Shown: one piece after another, positions 35,438 through 44,799 of the stretch
Position numbering within the stretch: position 1 is the stretch's first letter
How the letters are laid out: every line of letters starts with the position of its first letter
Assembly: GCA_030998015.1 (NCBI GenBank)
Contig: JARWMV010000007.1
Coordinates: forward strand, 62,001 to 126,000
Source of the DNA: Ceratorhiza oryzae-sativae
Lineage: Eukaryota > Basidiomycota > Agaricomycetes > Cantharellales > Ceratobasidiaceae
Direction of reading: 5' to 3'
Length of the DNA: 64,000 nucleotides
The notes under the pieces: generated by a model
What the model was told of the DNA's origin: nothing
Databases searched by the model: none
Seen by the model: the letters and a program-made list of their open reading frames with translations, nothing else
Made by a program: the position numbers and the translations under genes

Positions 35438-37027
35438 TCTGTATCATACAGGTGCTCTTTGTTCGCATGTAGATCGACACACTGGCAGTGGATCTGGCTG
35501 TAAAACAACTATTTCTTGGTCTTCAGACTCCAAGTCTGGGCTCTCAGATGGTAAGGCTTCTGGTTCATTGAGTATATGTGTGGGTTCTGATAATTTGAGT
35601 GGTTTATTGGATGATTCAGGTGAGTGAATTTCTATCTGAATGGGTGGTAATTCATCTGATTTACCCTCATTGTCATTGGTAGGACTTTCATCATGATCCT
35701 CAATAACCACATGCTGCTGATTGTCCAGCCCTTCATCAAAGACTACATCATGTGAGGTGATTATGCGACTGGTACCACACTGAGCAAGCATGTGCGCCTT
35801 CCTATTAGGAGCGAATCCAAGGTATATGCACTTGATTGAGCGCCCTTGGAGTTTTGTGTGCATATTGTCTGGCACATGAGCCCAGGCCTTGCATCCAAAC
35901 ATACATAATCCTGATACATTTGGGATCTTGCTGCTAAATGCTTCGCTCAGCATTCAGCCATCTAGGTGTTTCTTCAGTGTTATGTTCCACAGGTGAGCTG
36001 CATGTAAGATTGTGTAACCCCAATATTTCTTGGGTAAACACATGTCAAATTGCATTGCGCACTGACAGTCGTTTAGGGTACATATCGCTCGCTCAGCTAT
36101 GCCATTACTGGCTGACGAATCTGCTTCAGTCTTTTGGTGCTGGATCCCTTCCGCTTGCAAGAAAGCCTCAAAGACGTTTGACCCATACTTGCCACCACCA
36201 TCTGTCTGTAAGTGTTTAATTTGCCTTCCTGTAAGATTCTCAATTGATGCTTTGAGGTCCTTGAATTGACCTGTGTAATTGCTCTTGTTGTGCAATAAAT
36301 GCACAAATATCTTGTGGGACTTATTGTCAATGGTTACAGTGAAATATTGGAATCCTCTGATTGCTTGAATGGGTAGGGGGCTGTGTAGATCGCTGTGCAT
36401 AAGCTCAAGTACCTCAGAGGTACAAGTTTGGGACAGTGGAAAGGGTGCGTGTGTATGCTTCCCTTGGAGGCATGGGCTGCATTTCGACTTGGGAGGAGAG
36501 CAATTTCCCACTATATCCATGCCCTCAACCGCACCCATACTGACCATATATAGCACATATTGATAGTTCAAGTGGCCAAATCAGTGGTGCCAGGTAGGTA
36601 GGTCTGCTTGTGTGACTGTAGTCACAGTATATGCAACAAATTCTTGGGCTTGAAAATCACTATTGGTGTTATTATTGTTGGCCTCTACAAAGGCTGTATG
36701 CACTGTAGAATCAGTATGTGTAACCTTTGCTTGCACTTTGTAGAGCTGCCCTGACTGCCTTGCCCATCCTATCTTGTTGCCTCAACTGTCCTGACTAATC
36801 ATAATTGCACCAATGCCTCTCTGGAACAGGACATTCATCCACTTCTTGTTGAGTTGGGTCACTGACATCAGGCTCGCGTTTAGATCAGGTATGTGCAGCA
36901 CTGAGTCCATGTATGCATTGGTCTCATGACCCTTGTGATTACAAAGTGTGACTAAGATTTGGCCAATGCTGACTGCATATATCTTGGTTCTGTTGCCAAC
37001 TCAAACTGGGACTGGGGGTACAAGGGA
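35438..37027 (-). pseudogene. Element H integrase
   Basis: Minus strand: degraded zinc-binding region including W-H-H-stop-F-G-H-L-N-Y (about 36580; the stop replaces Arg), K-C-S-P-C-L-Q-G-K, then the catalytic core M-H-S-D-L-H-S-P, T-D-G-G-G-K-Y and N-G-I-A-E-R-A-I, supplying the D-D-E triad. Stops at about 36572, 35954 and 35438 are TGA in place of Arg. Region 36572-37027 links to the protease and carries further stops. Confidence 0.92.
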
Positions 37028-38174
37028 TCAGCAAGTTGAAAACCATTCGTGCTGAGGGGTCATGTGATGAGATGCCCCTGAGTCGATCAGCCAATAGTGC
37101 ATGGCTGTCTCTTCATCAACTACAGGTAGTGCATATAGTGTCAGCATAACTGGTATGTCATCCATAGCTACAAATGTCGTTGCAATCTGCGCTGACTTGG
37201 CTTTTGGCTTTGTATTGCTGGACTTGTCCTTGTCCTTGTCTTTTCCTTTGCCCTTGTCCTTTGGCAACTGCTGCTTTTGAAATGGACCTTGGCCCTCTGT
37301 GCCACCTCCTTTTGCCCAGCATTTAGCCCTTAAGTGTCTGGGCTTGCTGCAATTGGAGCAGGTCTTAGTGCTCTGTCTCGAGGGCTGCTCCTTCGCCTTC
37401 AATGTTGTAGCTTTGCCCTTGGCAATGCTTGTGAACATTGCAGTGAGTCCAAGACCCTTCTTGCGACACTCTTCTTCAGCTAATGTGGCCTTTATAACCA
37501 AGTCGGAGGTAATCAAACCTGATTGATTCAACATCTGGATGACCATGCTGACAATGGCATACAATGGAGGTAATGCATTCATTATAATTTGAGCGAGCAC
37601 AGAGTCGCTAATCGGTTTGCCTAGTGTTTTCATCTTCAAAGCAATTGTATGGAGGGAATTTATACCTGCAGTAATGTCATGATCTTCTTTGATCTTTGTA
37701 TTGACTAGTTGGTGGTACAGGAAGGATATCGATTGAGCTCCCTTCCCTTCCCACTGCTTGATGACTCGCGTCCACACCTCTTGTGATGTTTTGGCCTTGA
37801 CGATATTGGCTAGCACCTTGTCTTCCATCACCAATGCAATCTGGGCAAGAGCCTCTTGATCGCATTTTAGCCACTCAGCTAGGGATTCAGTATATTCACT
37901 CAACCTTGATTTGTCTTTGGCATCAGCATTGGCAAGTTCAGCTGGGGGTTTCTCGACTCCAAGGAACAATGTCCTCTAGGCCTTGTAGGCATAGGACCAT
38001 TTGCTGATGAAATTTCCATGCTATGTAATTAGATCCATCACTCTTCAGAGCAGGAACATCGAGCGACTTCTTGCTCAAGTAGCTCAGCTTGTGGCTCGAA
38101 GACATTGCTGGTGGGACTGTTACCAGGTTGACAGGGCTCTCTGGTTTCGTACTAGTAGAGGCGGCGGGGCTCAT
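37028..38174 (-). pseudogene. Element H Gag and protease
   Basis: Minus strand from ATG 38174 (M-S-P-A-A). A copia Gag core follows (L-K-S-D-G-S-N-Y-I-A-W-K-F; W-T-R-V-I-K-Q-W-E-G-K-G; L-V-N-T-K-I-K-E-D), then the CCHC knuckle C-S-N-C-S-K-P-R-H-L-R-A-K-C, a Lys/Asp-rich linker, and the protease motif L-I-D-S-G-A-S-H-H-M. A frameshift near 37970 separates the first about 65 residues from the rest. The start codon lies inside the primer-binding site. Confidence 0.9.
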
Positions 38175-38178
38175 AACC
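38166..38178 (-). promoter_or_regulatory. Element H primer-binding site, initiator-tRNA anticodon-arm type
   Basis: Directly adjacent to the 5' LTR, the minus strand reads ggttatgagcccc. Its complement, ggggctcataacc, matches the anticodon stem-loop of eukaryotic initiator tRNA-Met (GGGCUCAUAACC). Priming from an internal tRNA-iMet half molecule is known for Drosophila copia. The same use here is inferred. Confidence 0.75.
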
Positions 38179-38473
38179 TCTCATGCAGGGAGGTTTCTCA
38201 TGGCTAAGATACAAATTGTACTTAGCTCAACTACGAAGGTAGAGAACTGTATATACTGTACCTAAGATACAAATCGTACTACAGAGTACAGTGTGAATAG
38301 AATACATGAGAAAAGAAAGAAAATACGATACCTTAGCTCAACTACGAAGGTAGAGAACTAAGGAAGGAGAAAAAAGGGGATTCCTGCGAACTTGCACATG
38401 ATATCAGGGAGGGGGGATACGAAACAGAAACAAATATGCGCATACATACACACATATGATTGTAAATTCAACA
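38179..38473 (-). repeat. Element H 5' LTR
   Basis: 295-bp partner of 33487-33781. The seven differences are all CG versus TG or CA (sites at 38183, 38199, 38217, 38387, 38393, 38395 and 38451). Confidence 0.96.
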
Positions 38474-38560
38474 ATCTGGACAAGCTCTCACCACAAGGCG
38501 AATACCTCTGGCTACGCTCGACGCTCTCTGAGCCACGAGCAGCTCGCTGACGTGGCTTTT
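38474..38560 (+). pseudogene. Inverted fragment of the 32.3-33.1 kb gene
   Basis: About 85 bases match, with substitutions and a small gap, the minus-strand coding segment at about 32900-32995 (D-K-L-S-P-Q-G-E-Y-L-W), here on the plus strand. The fragment abuts the copia TSD, so before H inserted it lay about 350 bp from the gene in inverted orientation. Not itself an intact ORF. Confidence 0.7.
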
Positions 38561-39246
38561 GCACTTATACACCACATATGTGGCTGGTAAAACTTGGGGG
38601 TATCACGCAAAAAATGCACATTTACTGTTGCATATATATTTGAGAGTAGGTACCGGAGCGTAGCATATACCGCGCCTACTGTGGATGTGCTAGGTTGGCC
38701 GTGAATGCGATAAAGCCAGTGGCGAAATTTGAAATACCTTCAAGAAGCAAATCAAACGCATTCCGTGTATCGGAGGGGTTCGGCTGTATTGTAAAATAAT
38801 AGTCCTGTGTGCCTTCGAGCCTATGTCACAGGCGCTCACCATTGTTCAGCAATGGCAAGTTCTACACAAGACCAAAATAGCAATGGCGCACAAAAGCTGT
38901 TTCGCCCTTCTTAGAGGGTCCACAAGGAACATGTGCCTCAGCTAAATACCTACTTCGGCCGCCATCGTGGAATATGGGTGGCAAGATTGATTGAAATAAA
39001 TCAAGGATGAAGGGCATGCTCCGGCGCAGGCTAATATTTCCTATTTAATGCTCGGGGCGATGTGAGAGATATTTGCAAAGAAGCATATGTCAGGTGGCAC
39101 ACAATAGGTGGCAAACTGCGAGCAGCAGATGGCAAGTAGCAAATCATGGGTGGCCATTAAAAAAATCCTGGGCTAGTGAACAAAGGTCCGGAATAGCAAG
39201 GCGAGAGACGTAGATACAACATTAGTGGTATATAAACTGGGGGCTG
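38561..39246. other. Intergenic, no gene recognised
   Basis: Moderate CpG content. Several ggtggca/gatggca words between about 39090 and 39155. Nothing else supportable. Confidence 0.5.
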
Positions 39247-39998
39247 GTGCTAGTTGGAGTATCGCACCCTCTCCCCCAATTGTTCGAATCTAGTAAGCGG
39301 GTCTCATTCTCTCATGGAAGCAGCACATGTCTGACCAATACATTGCCAGATTTCATGAACGGTCCACTTGATCCAACAAACCTCCCTCAATTAAGGTTGA
39401 AGACTCGGATCGAGGGTTATGCCAACAATCCTCCTGATGTCGAGTACTCGTTGTACGGCCCTATCAACACTCTCTTACACCTGTACTTTCCGTTTGACCA
39501 GTACTGGATGATCAAGCCTCAAGCTCCCATCCGCGACCTTGCACTCGGCCATGGGCGCAGTGGAGATTCCCAAGACCGGAGCGTTAATCCAAATGGCAGA
39601 CAGGCCTCGCCCGCCGATTTCGTCGTAGCTCGATTCAGCGGCACTGGGCTTGGCGACGTGGTGAACCTCCTTATAGAAGTTAAACCAAGATATGCGGCAC
39701 CTGGCTCGGTTGATTGGGAAGCTGCTGTCGATGACCTCTCGAAGTACATCAAAAATTATGTCCTGGACTAGCGCTGGCCCAGGGGGGAGGAGGCCATTTG
39801 AGGGGACTCCTTGTTCTAGGAACAATGTGCTACAGCTTTGAGCCTATTCAGTTCCCTAACATAACGGGACAAATGTGGGGGGTTAGAAGGGAGAATAGTG
39901 CACTGGGAGCTAACGGAGCAAGCCTCAGCTCGCAAGTTTTTGCCAACTGGCTGATTGCAAGAAGGAATTATGTGCCTCTACAGGACCCCACTGCTTAA
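39247..39998 (+). CDS. Hypothetical protein with PD-(D/E)XK-nuclease-like signature
   Basis: Open frame 39247-39771 (first in-frame ATG at 39355; an upstream exon is possible). Near the end it has S-P-A-D-F-V-V followed after about 15 residues by L-L-I-E-V-K-P, the D...E-x-K spacing of PD-(D/E)XK nuclease folds (Asp at residue 124, Glu 144, Lys 146 of the open frame). The second half (39798-39998), in another frame, reads G-L-L-V-L-G-T-M-C-Y-S-F-E-P and may be a second exon or frameshifted C-terminus. It could be a host or mobile-element nuclease. Function is not established. Confidence 0.45.
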
Positions 39999-40263
39999 AG
40001 AAAAATTGAAAACAAAGCGGGCTAATATGATGGAAACGATTGTATAAACACCTGACAGCTGCATTGCTCGATCATATAACATGCATCATGTAACACTTGT
40101 TCTGTAATTGAACATTAACCAAACAGACCCTGATTGCAGAGAGTGAATAGACAACTACTGGAGGCCGAAACAGACCAACGCATAGTAAATAGAGAAAGTT
40201 AAGGCTGACTTTGGTAATGTAAAATACAGTGGGCGACAAATCAAATGCAACACGTGACCACTA
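39999..40263. other. Short spacer left of the CACTA-type element
   Basis: No ORF. At 40229-40262 a TA followed by cagtgggcgacaaatcaaat resembles a Tc1/mariner terminal repeat, but no partner end was found. Confidence 0.35.
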
Positions 40264-40600
40264 CACTGTAGGAAGTGCGTGGATCTCATAAACGTCCCTT
40301 GGACTTGCATGGCTTTCTTTGGCGTCCTCAAGGGACTCTGGGGAGATCCCGTCAAAAAACAAGTCCAAAAGGGTCCATTTTTAGAGGCCGAGCCTTGGGT
40401 TCGCGAAGACTATTTGGACGACAAGGGACGCCATGGACGGTTTGACGCCCTCGGCTCCGGCGGTCTGGACTCGGGGGCGTCCCTGGGCCTCCATGGAGTC
40501 CAAGGCATGTATGCACATCGAATAAAACTACACGGGCAGAAAAGCTAAAGGGAATACAGCAAGGATGGAGAACACGTGAAGGACAAAGTAGCTAAACGTA
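40264..40600 (+). repeat. CACTA left terminal and subterminal repeats
   Basis: Begins CACTGTAGGAAGTG. Repeated ggactc, ggagtcc, gtccaa and gggtcc words on both strands follow to about 40510. The open frame 40279-40548 is composed of these repeats and is not taken as a gene. Confidence 0.65.
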
Positions 40601-40796
40601 TGATACGGTAACGTGAAGTCGACCAAAAAGTCGAAACAACAGTGTGGGATGGACAACAGGTGCGAAGAACAAAAAGGTAGCACCGCAGAACAAGTGCTCA
40701 AAAAAAAAATAGAAATAGCGCATGAAGGGCGTTGGGTGACGAAAGGGAATTAGAAGGGGAAACACTAGCCGCGGTGCGCGAGGTAGGTGCTGCTGT

Positions 40797-41733
40797 TTAG
40801 TTTAGCTTGGGGTTCAGCACAGGATCGGGGACACAGTCTTCGTTGTTAAACTGAGTGCGCGCACCTCGAGTCCGGTCCAGGATTGCTCATGTGTTTCGAC
40901 CGCCGACTTTGATCCTTCCCACAGCAGCATGTAACATACCAAGATTGATAATGTGGGCAGTGTTGAGTCGGTTATATGTAACAAGAGGGGTCTCGGGTCG
41001 TGTCGCGTCGAGGCCGCGCGTATTGCACTCTTGTACGAGAGCGAGCAAATAGGGCTTTCGAGACTCAACACTATAACAGTGTTAGTGTATAGTAAGGAGG
41101 GCGGAGTTGATCAATGCTTACGGGTGATTTTGCTTATATTCGACATAGAATATGTCCTGGACACGGCCGTAGTGGATCACACGATGTGGTTCATCCTCGC
41201 GAAGGCGCTGTCGATAATTTTCGTCTGGCAATAGCTCATACTAGAAAAATCGTTTGTTAGTCCATCAAGCATGATCAGAATATATATTGTAGCACATACC
41301 CGTATGAATGAGTTATCGCGAGCGATTGATGATTGCTGAATCAAGCGAGCAGCGCGAACTCGGTCCCCCATACTCGCCATGCGGAACCGACCATGGCGAA
41401 CGAGTGTGTCCCAGTCAATCTTGTCGTGCAGCTCCTGGTACGTGGCCCTTCGGCCAAATTCCTCAGCCAGTCCAAAGTACCTAGTGAATCTTCTCTTGAG
41501 CTGATCACTAGCGCGATACCGCCGATTGACCGGTTGGCCAAGCACGTAGTCACGGTCTACAGACATTTAGATATCAGGATACTATATAGTTAAGGCGGGT
41601 ATATGCTACTTACTAACATCGTATATCACCTCTTTTGTGGATGTCATCTCTCGCTCTTGGGGCGCTATTCGGGTGGTCGGTCGTACAAGCGAGGGCATAT
41701 TGTGTATCTGCGCCACGATTTGTAGCTGTGCAC
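40797..41733 (-). pseudogene. tnp2 transposase gene, C-terminal part
   Basis: The minus-strand frame joins across the DUF6589/RecQ element: R-R-R-A-Q joins L-Q-I-V-A-Q-I-H-N-M-P. It continues through an intron near 41620-41570, the block L-G-Q-P-V-N-R-R-Y-R and D-T-L-V-R-H-G, then C-N-T-R-G-L-D-A-T-R-P-E, N-T-A-H-I-I-N-L-G and A-I-L-D-R-T. It ends at TAA (40799-40797). A TGA replaces the Trp before A-I-L-D. These blocks are the usual C-terminal half of fungal Tnp2 proteins. Confidence 0.85.
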
Positions 41734-41936
41734 TAGACTCCTGCCCAGTCTATCCTCGTACGTCACGTGCTTTTAAGGGTTGTTTAGGTGAGCACGTTTG
41801 TACTCGGACGACTGGCACAAATCTACTTGTTTATTTATGTTTTCCCGCTCTGCCACCTGTCACTACCTCCACTTTCGTCACTCGAAGAGTCACTTTTACA
41901 CGTCTCACGTGATTCTTTCGGTCATCCCTTCGTCAC
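41734..41936 (+). repeat. Left 203-bp terminal inverted repeat
   Basis: Starts TAGACTCCTGCCCAGTC. It contains five GTCAC words (41762, 41859, 41877, 41889, 41932) and two CACGTG palindromes (41764-41769, 41906-41911). The DUF6589 ORF starts 22 nt inside its inner edge, so the repeat likely carries the promoter. Confidence 0.95.
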
Positions 41937-41957
41937 AGTGGCTTGTCGTGTACCAAA

Positions 41958-44711
41958 ATGCTCTCTCGACAGCAAATTGATCGTGTTTCTTATGTTCTTC
42001 GGCGCGAGCTGAACATAACACTATCAGATTTAGTCCGCGAGTGCATACAGGGTGCTACAAATTTTATTCCATTTACTGGCTATGCATACGCTGTCCAAGA
42101 AGAGATTCGCAGCCCCACCGCCCTCGCCAAAATTCTCGGCTGCCTAGTTAATAACCCTCGGACCTCGTCAATTACTAGCCGTATTGCTCGAAATATCACT
42201 TCCCGGTCATGTGTATTAGAGCTGAGCAAGGTCTTGTCGCAATCTGCTGGTTTTCACTTTAACGTCAGCCGCGCGTCATCTGAGCGATTCCATCAGTTCT
42301 CGAGCGTCAAGATGGGGAAAACCTTTGAAGATACTTGTCCGACCCTTTGGGGACTGTTTGGAATCCTTCTGAATGCGGGGACTGTCAGGAATGCAGCTGA
42401 AAAGGCGAACAAGCGAGGAGATTATTGGACAGAAATCACGTACAACGAAGACGAACTCATACGCCCAGGCTCCGAGACACAGGAGTCTCAAACAGTCTCG
42501 GAAACCCTTGCAGATATGCCAGACGAAGACTGGGGCGACGATTTAGTCGAGGAAGATTGGGTCGAAATTGAATCATCTGGCCTCGGGGCAACGGAGAAAG
42601 TAGCCACAGAGGGCAAGGCAGACGTATGGAGCACAAATGCCGGCACGCCCTGGAAGAAGAGGTCTGGGGCTGGTTTTCGACGTCAGCTAGAAAGAACAAA
42701 GCTTGTAAGTTACTCTAGTGCCTAATTTCAGCGATTTAACCTACTAACAGATTGGTTAAAGCGACGCATCGCGCTGTTCAACATATGCATGATCAATAGC
42801 AACATGCGATGTAATGCGCTACAGGCGCTGGTCGGATTATTCGTGCATTCGTCGAATGTGCCCGAGAAAGTGATTGAGCTCTTAGCCCATATGGGGTTAT
42901 GCATCACGCCGTCGTCGATCAATCTGATGATCGAGCACATGTCAGAAGAGGCTCAAAATGCACTCAAAAACGACATATCTACCATACTCGTCGCACTTGG
43001 ATACGATAATTTGGAGATTCGATTCGATACCGAGAATCCTACTGCAACAAATCCCGGTAGACTAGTCAGTTTAACAACGGCAACCTGCATACCGTTGCTC
43101 CCTGGAACTCAGAAGGAGCACCTGCGTGTGTCAAAGGAGCTATGGGCGTGCTCACCATTCAATCTCAATCGGACAAAACCCCTCGTAGTTCCCTCACACC
43201 CAAAGCTAATGGACCTTATGGCGAAGGCAGCATGTCCTCCTGAGGATCCGAATAGTGTTGAATCGCTCCTCACCTGGCATGTTCGTCATATGCTGTTAAG
43301 TGACAACGTCGAAACGATCCCATCAAAGCTCAAAGACCACTTTCGGTGAGAAAATCTGGGCTTACCAATTTTTCGGAAACGGGTTCCCCGCGTAAAGACA
43401 ACGCAGTGTCCAATGCGCTCGATGAACATCAGCGTATCGAGTGTTTCCGGCAACGGCGCCGCAATCGAAAATATGCTTGACCAGCGCGGAATTACAGCCG
43501 AAGACTTGGAGGAGTTTGCGGGCCTCTATCACGCCGATCTAGGTGCCGGGGAAAAGGTTGGGAGCCTTCAGGAGAGCCGTGCGATCGAGAAAACTGCTTG
43601 GGATCGACTGCAGTCTCTTGTTTTTATCATCGGGTGGTTTCATACTCGCATGGCAATGGTCGAGGCACTTTGGCGTCTCTGGATTCTGCCTCAACGAACC
43701 CGCCCCGGCCATATAACCCATCCCCAATCCCTTCTCGAGCTCTGTGGTATCTTGCGACCTAGAGACATGGGGAAAATCACTACAAATCCCGGTTTCTGAA
43801 TGGCTCACAGCTTGATTGAGCACTTGACGCTTGCACTTATTGCCGACGCATGGTGCCTGGCTGTTCAGGAGGAGTATGGCGTTGCTCTGGGCGAGTGGGA
43901 GCCCACTTGGGAGCAAGTAATGGAGATGTCGAGGAAGGTTATTCGAGGCTTTGTGGCGCTGCAAATGTATCGACCCGGGAGCGGCGGAAATACTGCTGAT
44001 GCGGTTAACGATCAAGTGCGGTTATTTCTTCGAAATGGTCTACATTACCTGGCGATCACTCAAGCATCCCGGTATGGCGACGTTGGTCGAATGGAGGAAC
44101 TTCTGCCCGAGTGGATTTATATCTGGAAGCAAACTGGGAAACATAAATATGCTGCTCATTACTCTCGGTTCTTAATAAACCTAAACGGGGGCTGGCCGGC
44201 TGAATTTGCCGAGGTCATTCGACAAAATTGGCTCATTAACCCAACAGGCAAAATCGACGGATTCCGAGGGGTCGATTGGCTCATAGAACGGAATAACTAC
44301 CTGACCAAATGTCTCTACTCTGGCTCGGGATCGAATCGGACGCTCGAGCAATTGATCAAACAGTCGGTTTTGATCGATGTATATCAATCGACGTATGCCA
44401 TTATCGACAAGAACTTTTATCTAACAGGAAAAACAGTATGGCACCCTCCACCTATTGTCAAGACTGGGTTAGCACTGGTACGACGATACATTGAGAATCA
44501 GCAAATGAGCTCACGTCAACATGGACGAACCTTATCAACAACCCCCATAAACGCGTTCGCTTCGGCCATCAAGTCTGCAGTTTCCAAGCCAGGCGAGTTC
44601 TGGAAAGAGGTCGAGGAGAATCAAGACGATGAGGATGCCAATGGAGTGGAGACAGAAGAGGCCAGGGCTAATCGCGAGTTGAGCGCCGCTGACCTAGGAG
44701 TAGATGAGTAG
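41958..44711 (+). pseudogene. DUF6589-like protein of the TIR element
   Basis: ATG at 41958. The first open part, about 249 codons, ends in an acidic region (D-E-D-W-G-D-D). A GTAAGT donor at 42705 and ctaacag at 42750 indicate an intron of unclear exact ends. The frame then runs to 44711 with two TGA codons (43347, 43797) in Arg-expected, CGA-like positions. Recognised blocks: M-R-S-M-N-I, S-G-N-G-A-A-I, H-A-D-L-G-A-G-E, D-R-L-Q-S-L-V-F, W-F-H-T-R-M-A-M, H-Y-S-R-F-L-I-N-L-N and S-R-Y-G-D-V-G-R, which I recall from the fungal DUF6589 family. The biochemical role is unknown. It is the candidate transposase here. About 900 residues with an acidic C-terminus. Confidence 0.75.
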
Positions 44712-44799
44712 GGAACAGATATATTATAGTGGCTAGCAATAGATAAAGGAGCGGTAGAGGTGCAAACTAAAGTAGTGATATCGAGGATGAATTTGGCGT
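44712..44799. other. Gap between convergent DUF6589 and helicase genes
   Basis: About 90 bases with AT-rich words suited to 3' ends of both genes. No ORF. Confidence 0.5.

Larger units (their letters stand above)
33487..38473 (-). mobile_element. Ty1/copia element H, complete
   Basis: 295-bp LTRs at 33487-33781 and 38179-38473, TSD atctg at 33482-33486 and 38474-38478, total 4987 bp, transcribed on the minus strand. Order from the 5' LTR: primer site, gag, protease, integrase, RT, RNase H, which is copia order. The two LTRs differ at seven positions, all CpG transitions. Internal stops are mostly TGA in place of CGA, so it is recently dead. Confidence 0.97.

Noticed and set aside
40279..40548. 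89-codon ORF at the CACTA left end
   Set aside because: Made of subterminal ggactc/ggagtcc repeats. No coding signature.
41637..41912. ORF running from tnp2 flank into the left TIR (and its mirror at 47076-47690)
   Set aside because: The shared C-terminal part is the TIR read by chance. The true tnp2 frame continues across the element instead.
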